Shown in pieces: positions 11,101 through 23,475 of a DNA stretch of 64,000 nucleotides. The notes beneath the pieces were generated by a model, which was not told the DNA's origin, did not search any database, and saw nothing but the letters and a program-made list of their open reading frames with translations. The stretch comes from Diphasiastrum complanatum (lineage: Eukaryota; Streptophyta; Lycopodiopsida; Lycopodiales; Lycopodiaceae). Both the position numbers and the translations under genes were made by a program. The DNA lies in contig CM055099.1 of assembly GCA_029204225.1 (NCBI GenBank), positions 61,845,753 to 61,909,752 on the forward strand. The letters run 5' to 3'. The stretch's first letter is position 1; each line of letters begins with the position of its first letter.

Positions 11101-14100
11101 ATGACCACTCCTCAGGGACCTGATCAACCCCAGGAGAGAGGCTTCGACGAACTTGAAACAGAAGCCTTGGCTTACAGAAAAGGGAAGGAACCCATGGAAG
11201 TAGAAGAACAAGAACAGTTCGCCGAAGAACTCGACGAACTGGTTACCAAGGAGCAGTTCCTCCAATTGGTAACAGAAGTGGATGAACTGAAGCTGGCATT
11301 AGCCAATTTCAAGTCCAGTGTGGACGACTCGTTCGCTGAACTCAAAAACTTGATTTTGAGCTCCGCGAAAGGAAGCCTTCCCTCCACTTCTCAGTTATCC
11401 CCTTCTCCACTTCCATCAGTTTCGGGTGAGACTTTACGGTCTCACCCCAGTGTTTTTAAAGATTTAAAGCCTCCTACTTTTAATGGGGAAGAGAAGGATA
11501 GAAATGCAGATATTCTACAAACCTTCCTCAGCAAATGGAAGAACATTCATGCTCTTAAACAGACCCCTGACCATTTGCAAGCAATTGAGGCCAGTCTTTC
11601 TTTAGGGCCTATGGCCTATAAGTGGTGGTTAAATCTCCAGGAGACTGGGCAGACTCCCCGGTCATGGAAAGCTTTTGAAGAAGCTTTCCTAAGAGAATTT
11701 CTACCAGAGAATGAACTTGATAGAGCCTGGGAAGCCTGGGAAAGAACAGTAATGGACAAGTCCCTCATCCAATATATCTCGCAGTATCGAGAGGCAATTT
11801 TAAAGATTAAAAATATGGATGACTATCAAAAAATCAGGGGATTTGTCCGTGGCCTCAAAGATGAATATAAAGTAGAGGTCCAGAGAAACTCGCCTACTAC
11901 CCTTGAGCAAGCTCTCAGATATGCTCAAATCTATGATGATTCAGTGGGTAGGAAGAGAGCGAGACAACAACCACTTTCTGAGTAGCTTCCTCAGAAAGAC
12001 TTTCAATTTAAAAAGAAATTTTTAAAAAGAAAGAAAGAAGATAAATTTAAAGGTGAAGCTCCTCAGAAACGCCCTTCACACATACAGCCCTTAAAACCAG
12101 ATGATTTTGAGAAAGCCAAACAAGAACGTTTGTGCTTTGTGTGTATGGGCAAGGGACACACAGTCAGACAGTGTCCCAAGGGGCCTTTCACTAAAAAAGA
12201 TAAGAAAGATAAAAAACAAGTTCATCTTGTTCAGACTGTATGTTTCCCCAGTGACTCGGCAGCTTCCGAGATCAAAGTGTATCATGAAGATCATGAACAC
12301 TGTTGCCAGCTGACCTCTGCAATGCTAGCGAGACCCTTCAGCTTTGGGCCGCATGACCTAGTACGTATGCATGGGAAAGTTGGTAACCAGTCAGTAAGAG
12401 TCATGGTTGATGATGGGGCAACCCATAATTTCATCAACCACACCCTGGTTAAAAAGCTTAAACTACCAGAAGTACCTAGTCAGCATAGGTACATAGTTTC
12501 ATTAGCTAAGGGTGAAGATAAAAAAATATGGGAAACTATGGTAAGTAAGTTAAATCTTGGTATTCAGGGGTACCAAGATCAAATAAACTTTCAGATAATG
12601 CACCTGGATCGAACAGACATTGTTCTCGGGAGAGATTGGCTCTACAGTTTAGGACCTTCCCTCCACAGAAACTATCAGGAGAACACCCTCAGCTTTCAGT
12701 ATAAAGGCCGAGAGATCCAGTTGCATGGGGAGCATGATGTTCCCAACAGCCCTATGGTCTGCAGTTCAGAGCTCTGTCAGCTAATCGGAGACGAAGACCA
12801 TCAGGTATTCTTATGTGACTTTCAGTTTATTCCTGAAGTTTCTATTTCCAGTTCTATTCAGCAGAAAATCAGTAAATTAGAAACTTTATTGTCTAAATTT
12901 AAAGATGTTTTTCCTGAAGATTTGTCACATGGTTTACCACCTAGCAGAGAGGTAGATCATGTAATAAACCTAGTACCAGGTACAGCACCTGTTTCTAAAC
13001 CTTCGTATCGGGTCAGCCGAACAGAGGATGAAGAAATAACTAGGCAGTTAACAGACTATCTTGGGAAAGGCCAAATTCAGACCAGTAGTTCACCATGGGC
13101 CTCACCAGTCCTATTGGTGAAAAAGAAAGAGGGGTCTATGCGTCTTTGCGTAGATTACAGAGCCCTCAATAAAGTCACAATTAAGAATAAATACCCTATG
13201 CCTCGGGCAGACGAGTTGTTTGATCAACTCGACGGGGCTAAGTTTTTCAGTAAAATAGACCTTAGATCGGGATATCATCAAGTCCGTATAAAATCGGAAG
13301 ATGTCTCGAAAACAGCTTTTAGGACTCGTCACGGTCATTATGAGTTTAAGGTGATGCCATTTGGGCTCACAAATGCTCCAGCTACCTTTATGACCTTGAT
13401 GAACAGTGTCCTCAGACCATACTTGGGTAAGTTTGTAGTCGTATTTTTAGATGACATCCTCGTCTACAGCAAAACGAGGAAGGAGCATCTAAAACACCTC
13501 AGAAAGGTGTTTCGACTGCTCAGAAAGCATAAGCTTTATGCTAAACAATCCAAGTGTGAATTCTTCGTTGAAGAAGTAGCATATTTGGGTCACATTATCT
13601 CTTCAGATGGGATTAAGATGGACCCAAATAAAGTTAAAGCCATACTCAGTTGGCTGAGACCTCAGAATATTTTGGAACTTCAAATCTTTCTTGGTCTGGC
13701 GGGATATTACAGACGATTTGTCAAGGAATATGCTCAGATAGCAGTCCCTATGACAAATCTTCTTAAGGGGAAGGGAAAGGAGTTCATTTGGGAGTCTGCA
13801 CAACAGGAGAGCTTTGATGCTCTCAAAACAGCCTTAGCTACAGCACCAGTCTTAAAAGTCGTCGACCCCAATCAGCCATTTGTGGTCGAAACAGATGCTA
13901 GCGACTTTGCAGTAGGCGCTGTGCTAACTCAGGGTGGACGACCAGTTGCGTTCGAGAGTAAAAAACTCGAGCCAGCTCAGACTAGGTACAGTGCCTATGA
14001 AAAGGAACTCTTTTCTATAGTCCATGCCCTTAAGACTTGGAGGCATTATTTGTATGGTGCCAACTTTGAGGTCCTGACAGACCATGAGAGTCTCAGATAC

Positions 14101-14710
14101 CTTTGCAATCAACCTGAGCTTAGAGGTCGGAAAGCTCGTTGGGCAGAGTTGATGCAAGAGTTTGACATGTCTATCAGATATAGGCGTGGAAAATTCAATA
14201 CAGTAGCAGATGCCCTTAGCAGAATGCCTATGATAAACGAGCTGAGTTTTACTCAGATTCGTAATGAGTTACTCGAGTCCTTGAGAGGGAAATGCCAGCA
14301 TGATGCATTCTTCTCTATTATCTGGAACTCAGTCCAGAACAGACAGTTACAGACTCCAGAACCAGTTCCCGGGGCTGGTGCCAGTTCATCCAAGAATACG
14401 GCAGCTTCCGTTGAGGATGATGATGAGTCCGAGTATACGTCGTCAGATGACGTTGAGGATTCTGAGCCTGTATTACCCAAGCAAACCCCAGTGGTTGAGG
14501 GTCAGTTGACTCAAGGATTCAAATGGAAACAGTATTCCATTCAGGATGAGTACTTGCTCTATAGAGATAGAGTATGTGTCCCCAATTCAGAGGATTATAG
14601 GCAGCAGGTCCTATATGAATGTCATGACAATCCTAGCGCGGGACACCCAGGCATACAGAAGACCTATGAGCTTCTTCGTAGGCAATTTTTCTGGCCCAGT
14701 ATGAAAAAGG
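11101..14710 (+). CDS. Ty3/gypsy gag-pol, internal UAG, truncated in integrase
   Basis: Retrotransposon polyprotein. Gag (11101-11985) has a retrotransposon capsid domain ([20 protein letters not shown] to [14 protein letters not shown]). A TAG at 11983-11985 separates it from the rest, but the same frame stays open from 11986: basic region, CCHC knuckle ([15 protein letters not shown], ~12132), aspartic protease ([10 protein letters not shown], ~12403), reverse transcriptase with [28 protein letters not shown] and catalytic FLDDILVYS (~13445), RNase H ([19 protein letters not shown]), and the integrase zinc-domain start ([19 protein letters not shown]). At ~14711 homology ends in a hAT terminal sequence, so the integrase core, any chromodomain and the 3' LTR are absent. 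The UAG could be a nonsense change (CAG to TAG) or a readthrough site; the context GAG TAG CTT does not match known strong readthrough signals. Confidence 0.9.
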
Positions 14711-14859
14711 GGTACCATAATATAAAAAAAAAAAAAATTCCCGTGTTATTTTTGCAATTTTTTTTTTTTTTTGGGTAACTCCGACCGATATGGTACTGCG
14801 GTACCATATATGGTCCTGTGGTACCGGGATTTGCGGGACCTGGTACCGCGGGACCTATG
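14711..14859 (-). mobile_element. Orphan transposase-side end of a family-1 hAT
   Basis: Read on the minus strand from 14859 it starts CATAGGTCCCGCGGTACC and shows four to five GGTACC-type repeats, then an A/T-rich interior. This is the same design as the left end of copy 1 but inverted. Its inner side joins Ty3 pol directly at about 14711, with no transposase sequence between. It is either a tiny deletion derivative or a rearrangement scar. A (TA)n tract (14860-14901) separates it from copy 2. Confidence 0.65.
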
Positions 14860-14903
<44 letters not shown>

Positions 14904-15152
14904 TAGTGGCCTCTGGTACCGCTGGTATGGTACCGCCGATACCATAACAGTGCTACCGCCGGTACGGTAGCGCCCTGGGATCCGTGGTACCAGGGCGGTA
15001 CCATTTCTAATATATTTTTTAAAATATTTTTTATATTTAATTTTTGCCTTTTACCTACCAAAATAGGTCAAAAAAATGGAAAAAAAGAAGGGTTCTGGGT
15101 GTAAAAAAAGAGGGTATAGTACATGGTGCAGGGGATTGGTGCAACAGCACAT

Positions 15153-15300
15153 GGGCACTGTGGGTGAGCAGACGATGGGGCCAATGGGAGAGCAACACAG
15201 GGGGGGAGCATCACATGGGGGCAGGTACAGAGGCACATGGAGGGATGATGGGGATCCACATGGCCGATCAGGCTGTGGGGATAAATAAGCACTCACAATG
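15153..15300 (+). promoter_or_regulatory. Promoter of accessory gene, copy 2 (one 85-bp unit, TATA)
   Basis: One copy of the 85-bp promoter unit starting GGGCACTGTG (15153), containing CCAAT, followed by ATAAATAA at 15281-15288 as a TATA box, about 160 bp before the ATG. The same order of unit(s), then TATA, then a GAGAGCCAGTGA-rich leader is found before the accessory gene of copies 3 to 7, which supports its role. Confidence 0.6.
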
Positions 15301-15447
15301 CTATTTCAGAGGCTTTGAGAGAGCCAGTGATAGCCAGTGAGAGAGCAAGCGAGAGCCAGTGACAGGCTGTGAGAGGCTGTTTGAGAGCCAGGGTGCTGTG
15401 AGAGGCTGTTCGAGGACCAGGGTGCTGTGAGGAGAAAGTCGATCGAG

Positions 15448-15818
15448 ATGGCAGAGCGCATACCACCGAAGCCCAAGGGCGAAACCAGGAGGAAGCTGGA
15501 GGAAGATATCCGACGGCACACCGAAAGACATCGGAAGCAAGAGGCAGACATTGCCGAGATGCTGCGACAAACTCGGAAGAGAAATCTGGAACTGGAGCCA
15601 CCCCCCCCCCCCCGGTGTGGCCCCTGCCCCCGCTGTTGAGTTGGATTTGGATGAGCAGATTGGAATGAACTTCACACAGCGGCAACTCATCATGGTTCAG
15701 GGAAAGGGTGGCCAGACGTCGGGCTAACCAGGAGGCAGCTCGGGCTAACCGGGAGGCAGAGCGAGAGCGACAAAACAATTCACCTGACGAGGGCGAGGAG
15801 TCGGTGGAGGATCAGTAG
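15448..15818 (+). pseudogene. hAT accessory gene MAER, copy 2, frameshifted
   Basis: Small gene found in six of the seven family-1 copies (absent only from truncated copy 1), always at the end opposite the transposase start and pointing inward. The protein begins MAERIPPK, continues with a highly charged helical stretch (LEEDIRRHTERHRKQEADIA, residues ~17-36), a proline-rich hinge, a block reading LDLDEQIGMNFTQRQLIM, and an Arg/Ala-rich end with GEESVEDQ. I recognise no family; composition suggests a nuclear, possibly coiled-coil or nucleic-acid-binding protein. In this copy the C-run near 15601-15614 shifts the frame (stop after about 63 codons) and an extra G occurs near 15704. The 371-nt span is not a multiple of three. 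Confidence 0.7.
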
Positions 15819-16344
15819 GAATGTTTAGAATAGATAAGGTCCAGCCGCATGTGGCGGACTGTTGCTATGTAGTTTTCGGTAGTTAATGGTGCGGCAAATA
15901 ACTAGATGGCTGCTTAAAAAAAAGACGGGATATGTAATGTTATCTTGATACAACGGCTGAATCAATATATAGTTGTTTTTTGTGGAACGCGAGCCTGGTC
16001 ATGTGAAATGCAATCTCTGTAATTTTTTTAAATGCAAATGTATTACATGTGTTTATGAAATGCCGTTTGGGGTGTAGGGGTAATTGCTGTGCTCATGATG
16101 TAGGTGCATTTATGTGAAGCTACCATTCACTTCAATCGAAATTAGTTGAAAATAAGATTCACACACGCACATAGAATTTGACATAAAATTGAAAATACAG
16201 CATCACATGTATAGAGCGACATACGCACAATGTACAGCAAATATAGTACGCCAAACATGGTATATAATGTGAAAAATGATCTGAGTACAATGGTAGAACG
16301 TCTGCTAGAGACAAACTATTGAAACTAAAATAACAGAGCCACAA
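15819..16344. other. Middle spacer between convergent hAT genes, copy 2
   Basis: About 525 bp between the stop codons of the two convergent genes. It is conserved in copies 3 and 4 and partly in 5, with no open frame. It would hold the overlapping 3' UTRs and polyadenylation signals of both genes; A/T-rich stretches fit this but no signal is certain. Confidence 0.6.
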
Positions 16345-19300
16345 TCAATGCTCTAGCTCTGACTCAGACGAATGCTCTGGAGACAACTCAGGGCCCCGAG
16401 CTAACTCTCGCAGTCGATATCTGTGCCTGTCTGGAACTGGCATGGGCTGTGTATCCGAGGAGGAGGACTCATCACTAGCATCATCCCAATCCGCCTCCGC
16501 AGCAGCGCCCAAGCAAGCCAAACCAACAACACCTGCTCTAGCTGGCTGTAATGCTGCACCTCTAGCTGTACCTGGAGCCCTGCGTGGTCGTCCTCTCTTC
16601 CCTGGCAGTTTCTGTGCCTTGCCTTTCTTGTTCGGTGCACCCTTGGGCCTTCCTGGTCTCTTGCGGACAAGAGGAGCTGTCAATGCCTCATCACCCCCAT
16701 GCTAATCACCTGGCTGGCTAGGTTGGGCCCAAGCTGAGGCCGGCTGGGATAGGGAAGCAAAAGAGGGAACTCCCTGTGCAGTTGAGCGAGGAGGATGAGC
16801 TTGTGGAGTGTGCCTGTGGGGCTGCTGCTGGTGGAGGAACTGGCTGTGCAGGAGGCTAGTACAGCGGCGATATGTACTGAAAGGGGCGCTGCGGTGGCCG
16901 GTACTGGTACATCCTGGGTGCTGCCAAAGGGGGAGCCAGTGGAGTGGGTGCTGCCAAAGGATGAGGATGTGGAGTGGGTGCTGCCATTGGAGGAGCAGCT
17001 GGAGGAGCCACTGTGGATGTGGGCGCTGCGAGAGAAAACCTGGGCACAGATGGTGGCCTGCCATGGAGACCTGGTGCTGCAGAAGTGGATGATGATGGAC
17101 GGGCTGCAGGCCTAAATGGCATTGGTGGCACTGGAGGAGCTGTGCGACGCACATACACCCTCTGAGGAGCTGGAGGAACTGTAGGCACCTCATGTGGCTG
17201 CTCTGGCTGGGACTCTGCGTATGGCATGCTGGCAAGAGATGAAGGGGGTGCCCTGACACTCGGCATCTGCTGAGCCTCTGAATCCAATGTGGCAATCAAG
17301 TCGTCTAGCTGGGCATCTGAATACAAATGCTTTGGGCTCTAGGCCTCATCCTGTGCACCAACCCCTGAATCATCCTGTGCATCATCCACTGAATCAACCC
17401 GTGCCTCATCCCGTGCCTCATCATGTGCACCCTGTAGACCCTGCATGGGCTCCCAATCTGTGCAATCAAAGTCATCTGGTGCCTCCTCTAGTGTGCTGTC
17501 ATAGTAACGGCCATGACTCTGTACTGCACGCATCCAAGCAGCTGCGGGACCGGCATCTAAATCACTCTGCCCTCTATTAGGAGCCTCCTCCATCATGTCG
17601 ACATAGGTAGGTATGCCACTGGCCCCCCTTGTGTGCCCTGCCTGTCTCCCGGTATAACCTGTGCCATGTGCCCCACCTGTGCCACGTGATGCACCTGTGA
17701 CCCTTGCCCGTGGCGTGTGCCTTGCACCTATATCATCTGCCTCATCCCTCTCTGATCTGGCAAACACAACCCGAATGGGCTCATCCTCATCATGCTCATC
17801 CTCTGACACTAGCTCGTCTGCCTCATACAAAGGAGGCTCTCTGTGCTCAAGCCCAAGATCTCTCTCTCTCATCTCAGCAAGCTCCCTCTCTCTCTCTCTG
17901 CCATCAATTGTGTGCCCAAGTCATCTGCAGGCATGGGATGGGTGCTGTCCGTAGGCAAGTCAACCTGGCGCTCCAAATCAGATATCTTCGTCTGCAAGGT
18001 CAAAACTTGAGCGTGTCAGGACAACAACTTGATCAAAAAATTGAAACCTACATTTTAGTGAGACGTCAACCAACATGCTATGGGAGAATAGCCCGTCACC
18101 TGCAATGCGCTCGTAATGGTCGGCAGTCTCCTGGCGAGACGTGCGTTGGTGCTACAGAACACCAACCGCTCCAACTGACTCACTGACAACCTGTTTCTTC
18201 TCCTCGTGTGAACGAGGGCCCATGTGCTCCAATTACGCTCACACACGGAGGCAGCGCAATCCTGTGGTACGTGCAATGAAATGGTTTAGCACATGTGCAC
18301 GGGTGGAATGTCAACGAAACACAGCAAGAGAGGATGAGATGAGATGCATACATGTGAAAGGACCCGCAGTGCAAGACACTGTATGGAGGGATAGGTGCTA
18401 CCGAAGATGGTCCACCAGGTAATGCGGAGCTGCCTCCTCTCTGGATCCTGAGCAGCCGGATGACCGAACGTGCTCATCCCGAAACGAAATGCAGCTAGCT
18501 CCTCCATGAGTCTGATAGGATCCAAGCCAATGTGTGGACCCACCCTGTAGATGTACTCAAGCCAATCCGACTCGAGCTCCCTGTTTGATATCTGTGTCGG
18601 AGAGAGGAAGAGGGGATGCAAGATGTGTGCAACGTTGTGGATACTCCTGTGAAAGTAGTTCCACTGCATCTCCCAGATGAACCTCAGCTCCGTCATCCTG
18701 CACGAAGTCGAAGCAAATTTTGGAAAAAATGTAACATCGACAGAAAAACAAACTAGCAAACACTGAAAAGATAAAGAACAATTACAACACTGTCCCGCTT
18801 ACCTCTCTGGCTGCAAGATGGGCAACTGCAGGAACTGTCCGATCCGGTCCATGAGCTCATACACCAGTCCAAGTGTGGACCCCTCACTGTCAACCATGCG
18901 GAGCACAATATAGAGTGGTCGAAGCAGTCCTGACAATGTCTGTGCATCCCTCCAGAATTGGTCTCCCCTCACCGTGGAAGAAAAGTGCTCCCCATCCTTC
19001 GTGTGCTGAAACGTACTGGCACGCCAGCGATCACTGGCAACCATCTGTAGAAGCTGTGCCCTGCACCTGATCAGACGGTCGATGACCACTAGGCGTGTGG
19101 GGCTTACGGAGGTCCAAATGGCTGAACACCCGGAACATGGCAAGAACACGCCTCTTCCTGGTGACAAAAGTCACCAAGAAGAGGGCCTCACGGGCGATGG
19201 CTCTAACCCAGGGAAGTGCACCTATGTCCCCCATGAGAAGGTCTATGCCGTGCGCTGCACAGGGGGTATGGACGATGTGAGGGAACTCGGCCTCTAGTAG

Positions 19301-20105
19301 GGCACCGATCTGAACGCAGTTGGTGGCATTGTCCGTCACCACCGTAACGACATGCTGGGGGCCTATGGACAACATGGAAGACCTAATGACACCGTACATG
19401 AAATCTGCAGATATGACTCTCCCCCCCTACTGCAATCCACGGCTCTCAAAAACTGTGTACCCATGCAGCTGGAGACCAAGATGTTGAGGATCGGCCTCCT
19501 CCTGACATCAGTCCAGCCATCGGACGTGATGCTGCAACCGTAAGTGGCCCAGTGCCGGCGTAGAGGCTCCATCTCTCTAGACAAGGACTCAACCCTATCC
19601 CTCAGAATGTGTGTGCGGACAACCTCTGAACTAGGGACTCTCCAGCTAGGGCTGACAGACTGTGCAAGGTGGAATGCCCTTCTGAAGGGCTCAGAATCGG
19701 TGATGGCAAAAGGTAGGTTCAGCTCGTAAATCAAACTGGCCACGACCTCTGTGGCCTCTTTGTCCATGTGCGGCTGATGTGCGCCGCGAATGGTCTGCTG
19801 CACAAGGGCTCTACCTGGTGGGCGACGGGTGGTGGACCTCCAGCATGGTGCACCAAGCGTGACGGGAATGGACGATGACGCGACAGGCTGGGCACTAGTG
19901 GATGCATCGGCTGTAGACGTGGAATGGGGAGAGTGGGATGCACTGGCAGGGATGGGTGCAGCAGCATAAGTGGGGTGCACTGGTGGAGGGGCAAGATCTG
20001 GCATGGGATACGAAAACTGCTGGCTAGGGAAGTCATCCGGATGGGAAGGGAAGGAAGAAGGGATCTCATTCACATCCTCGAAGGCCTCGTCAGTAGCATC
20101 CTGGG
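16345..20105 (-). pseudogene. hAT transposase, copy 2, 5'-truncated and with stops
   Basis: Same gene as at 6388, on the minus strand. Exons by homology: 18803-20105 (5'-truncated), 18352-18697, 18100-18261 and 16345-17991. Exon lengths 346 and 162 equal those of copy 1, and introns are kept. It contains DUF659 and dimerisation regions but lacks the BED finger and start. Damage seen: seven instead of eight Gs in the DUF659 run (19421-19427 on the plus strand), the last codon of exon 2 changed from CAG to CAT, and tail nonsense changes near 17340 (GCC TAG), 16858 (after SPLY) and 16703. The two C-terminal AT-hooks (KRPGRPKG and GKRGRPRRA) remain. It can encode no full enzyme. Confidence 0.85.
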
Positions 20106-20642
20106 CTGTTAGCGCTGTTGGACATGTTGTAAATGAGTAGTAGCCCTAGCAATAAGCTCCCGAGCACCTGATAAGAAAGAAGCAATGGTGACTGGTGTAT
20201 CATCAGGAGGAAGAGGCACCCCTGGCAAAAGAGGAGCGTACCCATGAGCCAATAAGAAAGGAGAAACTCCAGTGCTGGTCCTAACAGAGCTATTGTAGCT
20301 ATACTCTGCCAAACATAAATGCTGATCCCAATCCTTCTTTGAAGGAGAAACAAAATGCCGAAGATAATCCTCAAGGATCCGATTAAGGACCTCAGTTTGC
20401 CCTTCAGCAGTAGAATGATAAGTAGTGTCCATAAGGAGTTGTACATCTAAAATACGCATAAGCTCTGTCCAAAAGGTAGATGTAAACTTACTATCTCGAT
20501 TAGAAAGGATAGTACATGGAAAACCATGCAGCCGAAAAATGTCTGATATAAAAAGGTGTGCACACTGCTTAGCTGCAATAGTATTGTGGACCGGTATAAA
20601 ATGTACCTGTTTCGAGAACCGATCTTTCGTGATTTTAGTCCA
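20106..20642 (-). pseudogene. Ty3/gypsy integrase core fragment
   Basis: The minus strand encodes about 178 residues of a Ty3-type integrase core: FSKQVHFIPVHNTIAAKQCA, FRLHGFPCTILSNRDSKFTS (with the second catalytic Asp), QTEVLNRILEDYLRHF (with the catalytic Glu) and a C-terminal part ending LQHVQQR. The frame is open, but both ends are cut, so it is a fragment. It is closely related to the remnant at 1-720 and not to the element at 10032-14710. It directly abuts the truncated transposase of hAT copy 2. Confidence 0.85.
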
Positions 20643-23400
20643 CAATTTTATAGAGTACTCAGCCTATTTTTTTGCCAACATTTGCGTGAAAATAAATTCT
20701 TGTTTCATTTTGCATTAAGCTATAATTTTTTGGGTAGTTCTAGCAAAAATAGATTCAAAATATTCCTCATAAATTGAATTATCACATTGCACAATATTCA
20801 AACTATTATAGATGTCAGCAACTAAAAGTAATAGTTCACACCAGATTTCTTACCATAAAGGTTGAGGTTTGCAAATGCTTTTGCAAGTTTGCAATCTAAT
20901 GTGCATTGACATAGAACGGCGAACTTAATTATTATTTTTATCTATTTTTAGATGAGCGTATGTGTTCAAGTTATCATAAATTTTGAGTTTTATGAGCACA
21001 AGAATTTCGACACTTTTAAATCTATCCTTTATTTACCTGTTTCTAGAACATAAAGTTGCAACATATATTCCTCAAATTTCTTTGTCAATTTTTCAAAGAA
21101 AGCTATAAAACTTCTACGCCTTGCATTGTAGCTCAATGGTCAAATTTTGATGAATGTTATGTTCACATGCTACTGACTAGGTTGTAGGTCATTTGGAATA
21201 TTGCCCTCTAAGGGTTGTTTAGTCTTTTTTATCATTGCTTTAATTGTTGCACTTATTTTACTCTGTATGTTTTATTACTTGTTTTGAAGATGATACGCAT
21301 TGAGTGTGATAAGGATGTTAACACATTTTTTGAAAATCTGTTGAAAGAAAGCATTGACTTGGTGTTTGGTGGTTCAGAATTTGGACATTTCCAAGGAACA
21401 ATTTGGAAAACCTTGTTCAAGCCCTTGCAAACATTTCTTCACCAGAAGTTAAGGTGCCTTCCAAAACTCCCGCCCTCCCTTTTCTAGGAACTTTCACTTT
21501 ATTATTCGAATTGTAAGAAATAATGTTACTTTGATCTCTTGATTAACTCTTTTGTATCATGAAGACATTCACAGTGGACATTATCATGTTTTGTTGATTG
21601 GTCCCATAGAGGATTAGCCTTAATAGGTGCTAATGAAGGTACCTGTCTTCTTTCTATTCAGTCAATGTAAAGGTGCACAATGCTCCAGTTGATGATCACA
21701 TTTAGATGCCCATCATTTTGCATCTCACTTTGATTCTCAAAAACTATATTGTCCCTTTACTTGCTTCTATCCTCTTCGATTGTGCCTAATCATGTTATGC
21801 AGAAATTGTCTCCTTTTAGTATTAGAATGTACCATTTCATAAATAAAAGAACAAAAGCAATATCAGGCTAAGCAAATGTTGGTAATCAATCGACCTATGT
21901 AAAATAAAAAGCAAAGTTGTGTTAATCCTTGACAAACTGTCAGGAAGGTTACATCTGCCGGGAGTTTTGGAATCCATTAAGAGAACATTGTTTCGAAGTG
22001 AAATTAGCCCTACCATTGGCCTACAAAATACATACTAGCCGTTGGAAATGAACATAGGGAATGTAACGGGCTATTTGAATAGGTTCGAAGCTTGTGTATA
22101 TGTACCTCAATAGTTATGAAAGTTTCCAATCAGTTTAGAATTGGAATTTTTTACGAAATACTTAAGTTAGTGCCAAGTAAAGAGCCTCAGGTTGTGTGCC
22201 TCCCATAGGAAAAGAATTGGTCTTTGAAAAAGAAAAGAGACAATACCAATCAAAGCAAATGTTGGTAATTAATCGGCCTACATAAAAAACAAAGCAAATC
22301 ATGTTGACACGAAGGTTACATAAATTGACCAGCTGGTGTAAATGAACATGGGGCATGTAACTGTCTATTTGAATAGGTTTGAAGCTTGACCCTTGTGTAA
22401 ATGTACTTTTGCCTGTGGTACATTCACATATGCCTACAGATGACTAACTTTGAACCCATTTGAGACTTGGGTCTATAGAGATATCCCCACCTGATGCTTT
22501 TTGGACAACTTGGTCCAAATTGGAATTTGTAGTTATGTTCTGATCAAATTTCAAATTGATGAAAACAATAGACCTCAACCAACACAATCACACTTGACAT
22601 GAAAGATTCACATTCCCTAAAGCCATCTCCTCAAAGGCTAGTCAAATTTTTTGATCACACCCTCCATAAGTTGGTTATGGTTTATCTTGATATCATATGT
22701 GAATTGAAGCACCAAAGATTCCTTAAAATTTGTATATCTCCAACTATTCCATAATGTGTCCTATGATGATATGTAAATAATGTCTTTCACTTTTGATTTG
22801 TGCTTGTTCTATAATATATCCCATGAGTCTTCACTAGTTAAAGCCCATCCCAAAACAATATCAATAATGTGAATTTTGAAATGTTTACAAGTTATTGCAT
22901 CCATAGAAAATACTTATATCAATTTCAATAAACAATAGAAAATGCAACAATTGTAGAGAAAAATGCAAGGAAATAAATTGAAAATTAGGCCTTTCTTTTA
23001 AAAACAACGATTCCATTCGAAACAGTTATAGCTCTTCAACATAGTATAGTTTCATGTTGAATTCGAATCGGCCGATCGAATTCGCTCGATTCAACCGCTT
23101 CAAACTAATTCGAACTGCCCATTTCAGACAAGTTTCAAATTTTTTGCTTTTAGGGTATCTAGGCTTGTATTTTAGGATCTATATTCTAGAAATTAGGTTG
23201 TATATTGTACTTTAAGCATTCAAGTAATGTTTCATGTCTAATTCGTCTGGTTCAAACCGATTCGAATCGCCAATAAGGTAACAAGTTGTACATACTGATA
23301 CTATAGTAACGAGTTAATCCTTAGAGGAGTCTTAGTTATACAATGTTGAATGCACATAGTACATACTAGCTAGTAGTAACTAGTTACTATAGGCTACAAC
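20643..23400. other. AT-rich region with one candidate exon and a diverged direct repeat
   Basis: No transposon family recognised. The best coding candidate is listed separately at 21290-21453. A pair of diverged direct repeats occupies about 21868-22108 and 22246-22408; both contain AAGCAAATGTTGGTAAT, a GAAGGTTACAT-type block, AAATGAACATRGG and CTATTTGAATAGGTT. The remainder is A/T-rich with nothing further I can support. Confidence 0.5.
21290..21453 (+). other. Candidate exon of an unrecognised gene
   Basis: A 164-nt open block preceded by a T-rich acceptor (TTATTACTTGTTTTGAAG) and followed by AAG/GTGCC. The translation starts MIRIECDKDVNTFFENLLKE and ends FLHQKLR; composition is ordinary for a soluble protein. 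I do not recognise the family. No neighbouring exon can be joined with confidence, so it may be an isolated fragment or chance. Confidence 0.3.
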
Positions 23401-23475
23401 CATAGATGCCCAGAAACGCGTTTCTGAAACCGTGTTTCTCAGAAACGTGTTTCTCCTCCCATAAACGTGTTAAAG
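23401..23475 (+). mobile_element. Left terminus of a third hAT-like family
   Basis: Begins CATAGATGCCCAGAAACGCG and contains two AGAAACGYGTTTCT palindromes plus related fragments within 70 bp. This is the same layout (CATAG start, palindromic subterminal repeats) as family 1 but with a different motif. A matching end in the opposite orientation lies at 39480-39577. The transposase remnant starting at 24324 reads inward from this end. Confidence 0.5.

Larger units (their letters stand above)
14902..20105 (-). mobile_element. Family-1 hAT transposon, copy 2 (truncated at transposase side)
   Basis: The left (accessory-gene) end starts CATAGTGGCCTCTGGTACC after (TA)n, with GGTACCGCC-type palindromes to about 15002. 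Accessory gene and promoter follow on the plus strand, then a ~500-bp gene-free middle, then the transposase on the minus strand. At 20105, inside exon 1 and before the BED finger, the sequence changes to a Ty3 integrase fragment, so the transposase-side end is missing. There is no target duplication, so a deletion or recombination junction is more likely than a simple insertion. Confidence 0.85.

Noticed and set aside
10032..14710. Complete Ty3 element with two LTRs
   Set aside because: No second copy of the 10032-10389 sequence was seen, and pol stops at 14711.
15051..15340. Several overlapping frames in the accessory-gene promoter
   Set aside because: They come from the G-rich promoter repeat, differ in frame between copies and lack conservation.
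20106..20642. Integrase fragment as a clean insertion into hAT copy 2
   Set aside because: Both ends of the fragment are ragged, no LTR or target duplication is present, and the rest of copy 2 does not resume.
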